From NCBI GenBank assembly GCA_963755085.1, contig CAVWIN010000002.1:124001-188000 (forward strand): a stretch of DNA of 64,000 nucleotides, given 5' to 3'. The notes beneath the pieces are model-generated. The model was given only the letters and a program-made list of their open reading frames with translations. It was not told the origin of the DNA and did no database searches. Source of the stretch: JACVRM01 sp963755085 (GTDB lineage Bacteria > Actinomycetota > Thermoleophilia > Gaiellales > Gaiellaceae). This document shows, one piece after another, positions 40,074-51,241 of the stretch. How positions within the stretch are numbered: position 1 is the stretch's first letter; every line of letters begins with the position of its first letter. The position numbers and the translations under genes are program-made.

Positions 40074-42504
40074 GTGGATCCGTACGACGCACAGGCAATC
40101 GAGGCGAAGTGGCAGGAGATCTGGGACCGCGAGCACGCGTTCGAGGTCTCCAACGAGCCCGTGCAGCCGAAGTCGTACGTGCTCGAGCAGCTCCCGTACC
40201 CGTCGGGGACGCTGCACATGGGCCACATGCTCGTCTACACGATCGGCGACGTCGTCGCCCGCTTCCGCCGCCGCAACGGGATGCACGTCATCCACCCGAT
40301 GGGCTGGGACTCGTTCGGGCTCCCGGCCGAGAACGCCGCCATCCGCGGCGGCGACCCGCCGCGCGTCACGGTCGAGCGCAACATCGAGTCGATCCGCGCC
40401 TCGATGAAGCGCATCGGCTGGTCGTACGACTGGACGCGCGAGCTGTCGACGCACGACCCGGACTACATCCGCTGGCAGCAGTGGCAGTTCCTGCGCTTCT
40501 TCGAGAAGGGGCTCGCCTACCGCAAGCCGGCGCCTGTGAAGTGGTGCCCGAACGACCAGACCGTGCTCGCGAACGAGCAGGTCACGGCCGACGGCCGCTG
40601 CGAGCGCTGCGGGACGCTGGTCGAGGTCCGCCTGATGGAGCAGTGGTTCTTCCGGATCACGGACTACGCGCAGGAGCTGCTCGACGACCTCGACCGGGTC
40701 GACTACCCGGAGTCGATCGCCGGGCGGCAGCGCAACTGGATCGGCCGCTCGGAAGGCGCCGAGATCGAGTTCCGGATCGAGGAGCTGGACGAGGACGTGC
40801 CGGTGTTCACGACGCGCCCGGACACGCTCTTCGGCGCGACGTTCCTCGTGCTGGCGCCCGAGCACGAGCTCGTCGCACGCATCGCCGAGCGCTCCGACCG
40901 CGCCGGCGAGATCCACGAGTACGTCCGCCGCGCCGCGACCAAGAAGACCGAGGAGCGCGCCGCCGGCGAGGACAAGACCGGCATCGACACGGGCCTGCAC
41001 GCCGTCAACCCGGTGAACGGCGAGCGCCTGCCCGTCTTCGTCGCCGACTACGTCCTGACCGACTACGGCACGGGCGCGATCATGGCCGTCCCCGCGCACG
41101 ACACGCGCGACTTCGCGTTCGCGCAGACGTACGGGCTGCCGATCCGGCATGTCGTCCGGCCGCGCGACGGCGAGGTCGACGAGGGCGAGGCGTACACCGA
41201 GCACACGGACGACGAGGTACTCGTGAACTCCGGCGACTTCGACGGCATGCCGGCCCCCGAGGGCGGCCGCAAGATCGTCGAGCGGCTCGAGGCCGAGGGC
41301 CGGGGCGAGGTTCACCATCAACTTCCGCATCCGCGACTGGGGCTTCTCACGGCAGCGCTACTGGGGCTGCCCGATCCCGGTCGTCTACTGCGAGCGCGAC
41401 GGGATCGTCGGCGTCAGCGACGACGACCTGCCGATCGTGCTGCCCGAGATCGAGGACTACCGGCCGAAGGGCCAGCCGCCGCTCGCGCAGGCGGAGGACT
41501 GGGTGCGCACGACCTGCCCGAAGTGCGGCGGCGAGGCGCGGCGCGAGACCGAGACGATGGACACGTTCGTCGACTCTTCGTGGTACTTCCTGCGCTACTG
41601 CGACCCGCGCAACGAGGAGGCGCCGTTCTCGAGCGAGGTCGTGAACTACTGGAATCCGGTCGACCTGTACCTCGGCGGGACCGACCACGCGACGATGCAC
41701 ATGATCTACGCGCGGTTCTGGATCAAGGTCCTGAACGACCTCGGCTACGTCGACTTTCGCGAGCCGTTCGACGCGTTCTTCGCCAACGGCTGGGTGACGC
41801 TCGGGAATCTGAAGATGTCGAAGCGGGCCGGGAACATCGTCGGCCCCGACGTGTTCGTCGAGCGCTACGGCGCCGACGCCTGCCGCCTGAACATCATGTT
41901 CCTGGGCCCGGCCGACCAGGACATGGAGTGGACCGAGGCCAGCGTCGAGGGGATGGCGCGGTTCGTCCGCCGCCTGTGGCGCGTGGTGCACGAGGTCGCA
42001 GAGGCGGCCCCGTCCAGCGAGGCGGGCGGAGGCGACCTGGCGCGGAAGGCGCACGAGACGATCGCGAAGGCAACCGACGACATCGGCCGGCGGTTCGCGT
42101 TCAACACGGCGATCGCGGCCGTGATGGAGCTCGTCAACGAGCTGTCGCGCGACACGGCCGGGCCGGACTCGCGCTTCGCGGCGGAGACGGCGGTCTCGCT
42201 GATCTACCCGTACGCGCCGCACGTCGCCGAGGAGCTGTGGGAGCGGCTCGGCCAGGAGGGCCGGCTCTACCAGGCGCCCTGGCCGACCGTGGACGAGTCG
42301 GCGCTCGAGCGGGACACGTTCGAGCTTGTCGTTCAGGTAAACGGCAAGCTGCGCGATCGCTTCGAGGTGCCGGTCGACCTGCCCGAGGAGGAGCTCGTCG
42401 AGCGGGCGAAGGCCTCGCCGAAGGTGCAGGCGTTTGTCGACGGGCAGCAGATCCGCCGGGCGATCGTCGTCCCGCGGAAGCTCGTAAACCTCGTGATCGG
42501 CTAG
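40074..42504 (+). CDS. leuS: Leucyl-tRNA synthetase, interrupted by a single-base frameshift
   Basis: A class I synthetase charging tRNA-Leu. The HIGH motif appears as PYPSGTLHMGHML near residue 45. The editing domain contains VFTTRPDTLFGATF, and the KMSKS motif is LKMSKRAGNIVGPD. The frame breaks near 41309 after LEAEGRGE; the continuation FTINFRIRDWGFSRQRYWG is in the next frame and runs intact to 42504. One extra G explains it, and the corrected protein has about 809 residues. LeuS is essential, so this is probably a sequence error unless a second copy exists. GTG start with GGAGGC ribosome site. Confidence 0.88.
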
Positions 42505-42851
42505 CGGAGCCCGGTGTCGATCGAGAAGTTCACGCGCGCGTAACGGCCGGGGGGCACGCGGACGCTCGACGGCTTGATGCTTCCAGGCCCGTAATTTCCC
42601 GTCGTGACGAGGTACCGGCCGGGCTTGAGGCGGACGCGGTAGGTGCCGGTCTTCGTCGTGTGCACCCACGTGTGCGTGCCGTTCCGCTGGAGGAGGAACG
42701 TCGCGCCCTTCGCCGGCTCGTCGCATGGGTAGCCGACGCGGCAGACCGGGCTGATCGGGCCGCGTGTCACCTTGCCGTAGAGCCCCGCGGGCGCCTGTGC
42801 GGCGGCGGGCGTGGCAAGCGCCAGCACTGCGACGGCGGCCGCCCGGATCAC
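42501..42851 (-). CDS. Small secreted protein with a carboxypeptidase-regulatory-like fold
   Basis: A 116-residue protein with a signal peptide (VIRAAAVAVLALATPAAAQA, cleavage likely after the AQA). A beta-rich domain follows, with YGKVTRGPISPVC, TYRVRLKPGRYLVTTGNYGPG and SSVRVPPGRYARVNF. The pattern resembles prealbumin-like domains found in cell-surface proteins. Two cysteines (PVC and YPC) could form a disulfide. Its GTG overlaps the stop of the DUF4349 gene, so it belongs to the ECF sigma factor operon. Function unknown. Confidence 0.75.
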   Translation of the reverse strand: MIRAAAVAVLALATPAAAQAPAGLYGKVTRGPISPVCRVGYPCDEPAKGATFLLQRNGTHTWVHTTKTGTYRVRLKPGRYLVTTGNYGPGSIKPSSVRVPPGRYARVNFSIDTGLR

Positions 42852-43936
42852 GTGCTTCCCAGCAGTCGGTCGTCGGCGCGGCGGCGGGCGAAGCGCGCGC
42901 CGAGGAACGCGATCAGGGCGATGAGCGCGATCGGGGCGATCACGATCAGAGCGTAGAGCCCGTACGCCAGCTCGAGCGCCAGGATCGACGCGGCGTCGCG
43001 GAGCGTCCGCTCGACATCTCCCTGTTTGTGGGGGGGCGCTGCTGCTGCGGCGCGCGTGGTCAGGTTGAGAGTCACGGTTGCGAAGGCGGCCTGGCGGCTG
43101 AGCGCCGCCTGCTCTGCGCGCAGGTCGGCGGCGGCGCGGGTGGCGCGGGTGATCTTGAGCTGGATGGCAGCGCGCTCGGCATCGGTGGTCGCGTGGGCCA
43201 GCTGCACACGGAGTTTCGCGATCTGCTCGCGGATCGCGAGCAGCTGGCGCGTGTACGCGTTCAGCTTGCCCTGGACGTCGCGGATCGACACGTCCTGGGC
43301 CGCGAGCGTGCCGAGGTTCGAGAAGCGCTGGACCGCCGCCTGCACGTGCTGCACTGGGACCCGGACGACGACCTGCGCGTCGCCGTTGCGGCTGGCGCTG
43401 TACTGGGCCGAGACGACGTAGCCGCCCCATGAGCGGGTCGCGTTGATCGCGTCCTTGATCGCGTCGGACATGCGGCCGGTGCCCGGGAGGCGCACAGTCA
43501 ACGTGGCGCGGTAGTCCTGCTTGCGTGTGGTGGCCGCCGGTGGGATGGCGTGCGGGTTCGCCTTGAGCGCGCTTGACGCTCCACCTCCGCCTCTGCTGGC
43601 GCCGTGAACGCCCTGTGGGTTGAAGAGTCCAGCCGCCGGGGCGCGCCGGTCTGCGCTCGGCGTACCGGCACTCTCGATCCGCTGCACCGGCGAGCGCGCC
43701 GCGGCGGTGTTGTGCTGTGCCGACGTATCGAAGACGCCGTGTCCGACTGCGACGGCGAGCATTGCGGCCAGCGCCGCAGGCCCGACGACCAGCAGTGCGC
43801 GCCGCGGCTGGATCCACTCGCGCCACGTAGCCCGAGCACGCGGCTCGCGCGCGGCGATCGCCTCCACGCGCGCCCGCAGGCGCTCCGGCGCCGGCGGCGC
43901 CGAGGCGCGGAGCTCGGCGAGGAAGGCGTCATTCAT
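42848..43936 (-). CDS. DUF4349 membrane protein, possible anti-sigma factor
   Basis: A 362-residue protein. The cytoplasmic N-terminus (about residues 1-45) is followed by a membrane segment (LLVVGPAALAAMLAVAVG), an external DUF4349 domain and a C-terminal membrane segment (GLYALIVIAPIALIALIAFL) with a basic end. The domain contains WGGYVVSAQYSAS, a coiled coil (about residues 215-285) and the late FATVTLNLTTR strand. It is encoded directly after an ECF sigma factor with an 8-nt overlap, the usual position of an anti-sigma factor. That role is inferred; no zinc anti-sigma motif is seen. Confidence 0.82.
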   Translation of the reverse strand: MNDAFLAELRASAPPAPERLRARVEAIAAREPRARATWREWIQPRRALLVVGPAALAAMLAVAVGHGVFDTSAQHNTAAARSPVQRIESAGTPSADRRAPAAGLFNPQGVHGASRGGGGASSALKANPHAIPPAATTRKQDYRATLTVRLPGTGRMSDAIKDAINATRSWGGYVVSAQYSASRNGDAQVVVRVPVQHVQAAVQRFSNLGTLAAQDVSIRDVQGKLNAYTRQLLAIREQIAKLRVQLAHATTDAERAAIQLKITRATRAAADLRAEQAALSRQAAFATVTLNLTTRAAAAAPPHKQGDVERTLRDAASILALELAYGLYALIVIAPIALIALIAFLGARFARRRADDRLLGST

Positions 43937-44459
43937 GGGTTCCCATCTCCCTTCTCAGGTGTTCCAGTGCCCGGCTGAGCCGGGTCGAGCAGGCGGACTC
44001 GCCGATGCCGAGGACGCGCGCCGCGGCGGGGCCGTCCAGATCGAGCACGACGCGGAGCGCGATCACCTCGCGCTCGGCCGGTGACAGGCGGCCGAGCGCG
44101 CGCTCGAGCTCGGGCGAGAGCCCGCCCGTCCGGTGCTCCGTGGCGACGGGCTCCTCCCGCGCGTAGCGCTCCTCGCGGCCGTGGCGGCGCTTCTCCGCGC
44201 GGAAGTGGTCGAGCGCGCTCGTCCGCGCGAGCTGGCAGAGCCAGGTCCTGGCACTGCCTCGGCGTGGGTCGAAGCGCGGCCAGGCGCGCAGGGCGCGCTC
44301 GAAGGTGTCGGCTGTGAGGTCTTCGGCCAGCGTTCCATCCTTGGTCAGGTAGAGCAGGTAGCGGTAGACGTCGTCGAGGTGCGCCCGCGCGGCGGTGGCG
44401 AACGTCGGCCGTGCGACCGTGGCGTCCGGGTGGCGGGCGGGCAGCTCGACTGCGCTCAC
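43929..44459 (-). CDS. ECF sigma factor
   Basis: A 176-residue extracytoplasmic-function sigma factor. Region 2 includes VYRYLLYLTKDGTLAEDLTADTFERALRAW with the core-binding DLTADTF motif. Region 4 includes LSPAEREVIALRVVLDLDGPAAARVLGIG with the helix-turn-helix near the C-terminus. The GTG start lies 6 nt after a TATACC -10 element. It heads a three-gene operon with a DUF4349 membrane protein and a small secreted protein, so it probably senses an envelope signal. The regulon is unknown. Confidence 0.92.
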   Translation of the reverse strand: MSAVELPARHPDATVARPTFATAARAHLDDVYRYLLYLTKDGTLAEDLTADTFERALRAWPRFDPRRGSARTWLCQLARTSALDHFRAEKRRHGREERYAREEPVATEHRTGGLSPELERALGRLSPAEREVIALRVVLDLDGPAAARVLGIGESACSTRLSRALEHLRREMGTHE

Positions 44460-44465
44460 TCTCCC

Positions 44466-44495
44466 GGTATACGCCGCGGCGCGGCTGTCTGTCAC
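44466..44495 (-). promoter_or_regulatory. Promoter of the ECF sigma operon
   Basis: On the reverse strand GTGACA (44490-44495) and TATACC (44466-44471) are 18 nt apart, and the -10 ends 6 nt before the GTG start. It resembles a housekeeping promoter more than a typical ECF (AAC...CGTC) promoter. The transcript would be leaderless. Confidence 0.6.
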
Positions 44496-44555
44496 ACCCT
44501 CTTTTGACACGGTCCTGGCACAGACCCGTGACGGCTCCGCCGCCACAGTGGCTGC

Positions 44556-45140
44556 ATGCCCGCCTGGCTGACCGTGGAACGGCGCCGAGCGATCGCGTTC
44601 GGCCTCGTCGGTGTGCTCGCGCTCGTCGCGGCCGCCCGGCATCTCGCCGGGACGCGCGCGCCGAGTGCGGACACGGCGCGTGCAGCCGCTGCCCTCGCAC
44701 AGCCGGCCGCCGCGCCGGCCAACCGGCTGTTTGTCGACGTCGTCGGCGCCGTTCGCCGGCCCGGCCTCTACCGGCTTCCGGATGGAAGCCGGGTCGCGGA
44801 TGCGGTCAGCCGGGCGGGCGGTGCAACCCGGCGGGCAGACCTCTCGCTCGTGAATCTGGCCGCCCCGCTCGCGGACGGCCTCCAGGTCGTCGTGCCGCGC
44901 CGGCAGTCCGGGAGCTCCGGCGCGGCCGGCGGATCCACGACGCCCGCGGGCCCGGTCCACCTCAACACCGCGACGCTCGAGCAGCTCGACGCGCTGCCCG
45001 GCGTCGGACCGGTCACGGCCCAGAAGATCCTGGACTACCGCCAGAAGAACGGCGCGTTCACGTCGGTGGACGACCTCGATGCGATTCCCGGCATCGGGCC
45101 GGCGCGGCTGGACACGCTCCGCGACCTGGTGGCCCCGTGA
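44556..45140 (+). CDS. comEA: ComEA-like DNA-uptake receptor
   Basis: A 194-residue membrane-anchored DNA-binding protein. After a basic N-terminus a membrane segment (FGLVGVLALVAAARHLAG) leads to an SLBB domain (FVDVVGAVRRPGLYRLP, about residues 57-115). A low-complexity linker and a C-terminal pair of helix-hairpin-helix motifs follow (LNTATLEQLDALPGVG and LDAIPGIGPARLDTL). ComEA binds double-stranded DNA at the surface during natural transformation and hands it to ComEC, the next gene, whose GTG overlaps this stop. Confidence 0.93.
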   Translation: MPAWLTVERRRAIAFGLVGVLALVAAARHLAGTRAPSADTARAAAALAQPAAAPANRLFVDVVGAVRRPGLYRLPDGSRVADAVSRAGGATRRADLSLVNLAAPLADGLQVVVPRRQSGSSGAAGGSTTPAGPVHLNTATLEQLDALPGVGPVTAQKILDYRQKNGAFTSVDDLDAIPGIGPARLDTLRDLVAP

Positions 45141-46613
45141 GCGCGATCGCTGCCCGCGCCGGGCCGCACCTGCTCCTCGCTGCCCTCTGCGCCGGGCTGG
45201 CGGGCGCGAACCTGGCGCGCGTCCCGGTCGTGCCGGGGTCGGTCGCGGCCGGGCTGCTCGTGGCCGCGTCGGGCGCCGCACGCGAGCACCGCCTCGCCAT
45301 GCTGGCCGCCGCGCTCGCGCTCGCCGGGCTCGTGTGGGGCGGCGCGCGGCTGGACGCGCTCGACCGCAGCCCGCTCACCTCCGAGATCGGCTATGCCGGC
45401 CACGCGCTGCTCGTCGTCACCGGGCCGGCGAAGCACTCGACCTTCGACGATCCGCGTCCCGGCCGAGGCGCGGGCGTTCCACGGCCGTTCGCTGCGGGAG
45501 CCGGTGCTGCTCAAGCTCCCGCCGGGCCGCGCGCCGCCGCAGGGCGCGCTGGTCGACGCGCTCGTGGAGGTGACGGCGCCCCGCGGCCCGCAGAACGGGT
45601 TCGACGAGGCGACGTACCTCCGGCGCCACGGCGTCCACGTCGTCCTGCGCGGCTCGCATCTGCGGCTGCTCGGGAAGCGAGGCGGCCTGGCGGGGCTCGC
45701 CGACCGGCTGCGCCGCCACATCGGAGCCACGATGGCGCCGGGCCTCCGCGGCGAGCGGCGGGCGGTCGTCGCTGGGATCGTCCTGGGCGAGGACCAGGGC
45801 CTCTCAAAAGGGCTGGCGGATGCGTTCCGGGCCTCGGGCCTCTATCACCTGCTCGCCGTGAGCGGGCAGAACGTGCTGATCATCGTGGGAGGCGTCGTGA
45901 CGCTCTGCCTGGTGCTCGGCGTCTCCCGGCTCGTCGGCGAGGCGGTCGCGATCGTTGCCGTGCTCGGCTACCTCGCCGCGGTCGGCTGGCAGCCGTCCGT
46001 CGTCCGGGCCGGCGTGGCCGGCGTGCTCGGCTCGCTGGCGTGGCTCACCGCGCGGCCGCGCGATCGCTGGTACTTCCTGCTTGCCGGGGCCGCGGTGCTG
46101 CTCGCCTGGAACCCGTACGCGCTGCTGGACCCGGGCTTCCAGCTCTCGTTCGGCGCCGTCGTCGCGATCTTCATCGGCGTCGCACGTGTCGGCCGGAGAG
46201 TCGAGGGCTACCCGCTGCCTCGCATGGCCGCCGATGCGCTCACCGTCTCGCTCGTCTGCAGCGTCGCGACGGCGCCGATCTTGCTCCTCCAGTTCGGGGC
46301 CGTGCCGCTCTACGCACTGCCGGCGAACATGTTCGCGGCGCCGGCGGTTGCGCCCCTGCTCGGCTGTGCGCTGATCTCGGCGGCGATCCACCCGATCGTG
46401 CCGGCCGCGTGCGCGCCGCTGGCGCAGCTGGAGGGCCTGCTCGCCGCCTACCTCGCGGCCGTCGCGCGCGGCGTCGCCGCCCTGCCGTATGCCCGGTTGA
46501 CCCCCACGCAGACGCTGGTCGGTGCGTGCGTGGCGGTCGTCGCCGTGGTCGCGGTGCGCCGCAGTATGGTCTCGCCATGGCGTCCGATCCGCTCCGCCCC
46601 GCCTACCTTCTGA
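45137..46613 (+). CDS. comEC: ComEC-like DNA-uptake channel, frameshifted and without a beta-lactamase-like domain
   Basis: An integral membrane protein for DNA import. The N-terminal part (GPHLLLAALCAGLAGANLARV onward) is in one frame, and near 45449 the sequence shifts to the next frame, continuing IRVPAEARAFHG. One extra base explains this. The competence domain is intact: GIVLGEDQGLS, the signature LYHLLAVSGQN and NPYALLDPGFQLSFGAV. The corrected protein has about 491 residues and ends after the membrane domain, so the C-terminal metallo-beta-lactamase-like domain of full-length ComEC is missing. Its end overlaps holA. Confidence 0.82.
46565..46570 (+). promoter_or_regulatory. -10 element of holA
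   Basis: TATGGT inside the end of comEC ends 6 nt before the holA ATG, with no ribosome site between. This fits a leaderless internal promoter. Confidence 0.4.
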
Positions 46614-47527
46614 CCGGCAGCGACCGCCCGAAGATCTCCCGTGCCGTCGCCCGCCTGCGCGGCCGGTTCGGCGAGGAGACGATCGAGCACCTCTTCGCCG
46701 AGACGACGACGGGCGAGGACGCGGTCGCGTCCTGCAACGCGCTGGGCCTCTTCGGCGACGGCGGCCGGCTCGTCATCGTCGACGGGGTGGACAAGTGGAA
46801 GGCCGCCGACGCCCAGGCCGTCGCCGGCTACCTCGAGAGCCCGACGCCCGAGACGGTGCTCGCACTGATCGCGCAGGAGCTGAAGTCCGAGGCGCCGCTG
46901 GTCAAGGCGGTCGCGAAGGGCGGGGAGGTGCTCCAGTGGGATGTCTCCAAGCGCCGCCTGCCCGGCTGGGTCGCCGAGCAGTTCAAGCGCCTCGGCGTGC
47001 AGGCCGACCGCGACGCCTGCGAGACGCTCGTGGCGCTCGTCGGCGACGACCTCGCCGAGCTCGAGAGCGAGATCGAGAAGCTCGCCACCTGGGCGGGCAA
47101 TGAGCCTGTCGGCTCCCGCGACGTCGAGCTGCTCGCCGTCCACTCGCGCGAGGCGCCGAGCTGGGGGCTGTCGGACGCGTGGGGATCGCGCGACGTCGGC
47201 GAGGTGCTCGCTGTCTACGAGTCAGAGGTGCACCGCGCCGAGCCGTTCCTCGTCGGCTCGCGGCTCGCGTCGCACGTGACGCTCGTCCGCAACGCGCAGC
47301 GGCTCGCCGCCAAGGGCAAGGCGACGCGGGACATCGCGAAGACGCTCGGCGTCCACGAGTTCCGCGTGCGTAAGGCGCTCGGCCACGCCGACCACTACTC
47401 GCCCGACGAGTTGAACGACGCGCTCGTCCGGCTGGCGGGCCTCGACGCCGCGCTCAAGGGCAACAGCCGCCGTCCGGCGGACGTGGAGCTCGAGCTCGCG
47501 CTCGTCGATGTGACCCGGAAGCGCTAA
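46577..47527 (+). CDS. holA: DNA polymerase III delta subunit
   Basis: A 316-residue clamp-loader subunit that opens the sliding clamp during replication. It begins YLLTGSDRPKISRAV, a degenerate AAA+ N-terminus without a Walker A motif, as expected for delta. The middle contains LVIVDGVDKW and a helical lid. The C-terminal collar domain includes HVTLVRNAQRLAAKGKATRDIAKTLGVHEFRVRKALG, the best-conserved part of HolA. The ATG lies inside the comEC 3' end. The stop overlaps by 3-4 nt the stop of the convergent rpsT, a conserved neighbour. Confidence 0.93.
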   Translation: MASDPLRPAYLLTGSDRPKISRAVARLRGRFGEETIEHLFAETTTGEDAVASCNALGLFGDGGRLVIVDGVDKWKAADAQAVAGYLESPTPETVLALIAQELKSEAPLVKAVAKGGEVLQWDVSKRRLPGWVAEQFKRLGVQADRDACETLVALVGDDLAELESEIEKLATWAGNEPVGSRDVELLAVHSREAPSWGLSDAWGSRDVGEVLAVYESEVHRAEPFLVGSRLASHVTLVRNAQRLAAKGKATRDIAKTLGVHEFRVRKALGHADHYSPDELNDALVRLAGLDAALKGNSRRPADVELELALVDVTRKR

Positions 47528-47787
47528 GAGCTCGAGCCGACGAGGCGCGAGGCCTGCGCCTTCTTGCGCGCGGCCTGGTTCCTGTGGATCGCCCCGCGCG
47601 CGGCGGCGCGATCGATCCAGCGCTGGAGCTCGAGGTGCTCGCTGGCGACCTTGTCGGCGTCGCCCTCCTCGACGGCCGCGCTGAGGCGCCGCGAGAGGGT
47701 CTTGATCGTCGACCGGTAGCGCAGGTTCTCGAGGCGCTCCCGCGCCGCGGTCCGGACACGCTTCTTCTGCTGCTGGATATTGGCCAT
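47524..47787 (-). CDS. rpsT: 30S ribosomal protein S20
   Basis: An 87-residue, very basic three-helix protein of the small ribosomal subunit. It opens MANIQQQKKRVRTAARERLEN, where the IKxNK-type start of S20 is replaced by IQQQKK, and contains IHRNQAARKKAQASRLV near the C-terminus, the conserved rRNA-binding end. It diverges from murJ; a reverse-strand TACGAT (47820-47825) is a candidate -10. The arrangement holA, reversed rpsT, then murJ/lepA is common in actinobacteria. Confidence 0.95.
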   Translation of the reverse strand: MANIQQQKKRVRTAARERLENLRYRSTIKTLSRRLSAAVEEGDADKVASEHLELQRWIDRAAARGAIHRNQAARKKAQASRLVGSSS

Positions 47788-47868
47788 GCGTAGAAATGCC
47801 CGCACCGGCGGGCCGGCGGATCGTAGCAGAGCTCTCGAGCGCGATCGGGTGGCGGCAGGTGCCCTCCC

Positions 47869-47874
47869 TATACT
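47869..47874 (+). promoter_or_regulatory. -10 element of murJ
   Basis: TATACT ends 7 nt before the murJ GTG, in the 94-nt gap between divergent rpsT and murJ. The intervening CGCCCGC is identical to the spacer between the mtaB -10 and its GTG. A leaderless transcript is predicted. Confidence 0.6.
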
Positions 47875-47881
47875 CGCCCGC

Positions 47882-49447
47882 GTGGAGACGCACACCAGGC
47901 GGCGGCGGCTCGCCTGGTCGACCGCGGTCTTCTCGCTCGCCACCGGCCTGTCGCGCATTCTTGGGCTTCTCCGCGAGGTCGTGGCGCGCGGCTACTTCGG
48001 CGTCAACGGCTCTATCAACGCGTTCGACGTCGCTTTTCTGATCCCGAACACGATCCGGGCGCTGGTCGCGGACGCCGCGCTCTCCGGCGCCTTCGTGCCC
48101 GTGTTCGGCGACCTGCTCGAGCGCGGCGAGCGCGCCCGTGCCTGGCGCGTGGCATCGAGCCTGCTCTGGCTCGTTCTGCTCGTGCTGACCGGGATCACCG
48201 CGTTCTTCATCCTGATCGCGCCGCTGGTCATGCGGGCGTTCGGCTACGGCGAGCTCGCCACCGGCCTGGCCCGCGTCCTCTTCCCGATCGTGGTGCTGCT
48301 CGGCGTCTTCGGCATCCTCGTCGGCGTCCTGAACAGCTACGACGAGTTCGCCATCCCGGCCCTGTCGCCCGTGGTCTGGAACGTCGCGATCATCATCGGC
48401 CTCGTCATCGGCGTCCCTCGCGCGCACGGCATCGACGCCAAGCTCTACGTCTACGCCGCGTCGATCCTCATCGCGACGATCATCCAGACGCTGCTGCCGA
48501 TCCCGTGGCTGCGCGGGCGCGACGGCCACCTCCACCTCGTGCTCGACTGGCGCGATCCGGCTGTCCGCCGCGTCTTCGTCCTGATGCTGCCGATCTCGAT
48601 CGGCCTCGGCCTGATCAACATCAACGCGGTCGTCGACACCTTCTTCGCGGCCCGGTACATCGACCGGTACCAGGCGCCGAGTGCGATCAACGCCGCGTTC
48701 CGCCTGTACATGCTCCCGCAGGGCATGTTCTCGGTGGCCGTGGCGACGGTGCTGTTCCCGACGCTCACCCGGCTCGCGTCGCGCAACGACATCCCGGCGT
48801 TCAAGAACACCGTCAATGCAGGCCTCCGCCAGATCGCCTTTCTGCTGGTCCCCGCGAGCATCTTCACGGCCGTGCTGGCCGAGCCGATCGTCCGTCTCGT
48901 CTACGAGCGCGGCCGGTTCACGTCGGGGCAGACCCATGTCGTCGCCGGCGCACTCGCGGCCTTCGCCCTCGGCCTGACGTTCAACGGGTTCATGCTCATG
49001 CTGAACCGCGGCTTCTTCAGCCTGCAGATCCCGTGGCTGCCGACGTGGGTCGCGCTGGGCAACCTCGGCCTGAACGCCGTCCTCGACGCGGCGTTCTTCT
49101 CGCTCGGCGTCTGGGGGCTTCCGCTCGCGACCGCCCTCGTCAACATCGCCGGGACCGCCGCGCTCCTGATCTTGCTGCGCCGCCGGCTGGGCGGTCTCGA
49201 GCTCGGGGCGAGCGCGTCTGCGTTCGGCCGCATCATCATCGCCAGCATCCCTGTGGCGATCGTCAGCTTCGGCGTGTGGTGGGCGCTCGACGACGCGCTC
49301 GGCCACGACCGCTTCATCACGCAGCTCATCTCGGTGACGGCGGCGATCGTCTCCGGCGCCGCGGTCTACCTGGTCGCCTGCCGCGCCCTCCGGGTGCAGG
49401 AGCTGAGGGCGCTACTCTCACTTCGAGGGCGCTTCCGCAGCGCCTAG
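47882..49447 (+). CDS. murJ: Lipid II flippase MurJ (MviN family)
   Basis: A 521-residue membrane protein with 14 predicted helices that flips lipid II across the membrane for peptidoglycan synthesis. It starts with the family segment FSLATGLSRILGLLREVV, followed by FDVAFLIPNTIRALVADAALSGAFVPVF. The conserved VLFPTLTRLASRND and FTSGQTHVVAGALAAFALG stretches follow in the C-lobe. Unlike MurJ of some actinobacteria there is no kinase-like C-terminal domain. The GTG start is supported by the adjacent -10 element and by homology. Confidence 0.93.
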   Translation: METHTRRRRLAWSTAVFSLATGLSRILGLLREVVARGYFGVNGSINAFDVAFLIPNTIRALVADAALSGAFVPVFGDLLERGERARAWRVASSLLWLVLLVLTGITAFFILIAPLVMRAFGYGELATGLARVLFPIVVLLGVFGILVGVLNSYDEFAIPALSPVVWNVAIIIGLVIGVPRAHGIDAKLYVYAASILIATIIQTLLPIPWLRGRDGHLHLVLDWRDPAVRRVFVLMLPISIGLGLININAVVDTFFAARYIDRYQAPSAINAAFRLYMLPQGMFSVAVATVLFPTLTRLASRNDIPAFKNTVNAGLRQIAFLLVPASIFTAVLAEPIVRLVYERGRFTSGQTHVVAGALAAFALGLTFNGFMLMLNRGFFSLQIPWLPTWVALGNLGLNAVLDAAFFSLGVWGLPLATALVNIAGTAALLILLRRRLGGLELGASASAFGRIIIASIPVAIVSFGVWWALDDALGHDRFITQLISVTAAIVSGAAVYLVACRALRVQELRALLSLRGRFRSA

Positions 49448-49453
49448 AGGCCT

Positions 49454-51237
<1,784 letters not shown>

Positions 51238-51241
<4 letters not shown>

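Noticed and set aside
41300..41320. Programmed ribosomal frameshifting in leuS
   Set aside because: No slippery heptamer followed by a stem or pseudoknot; similar single-base breaks in unrelated genes favour error.
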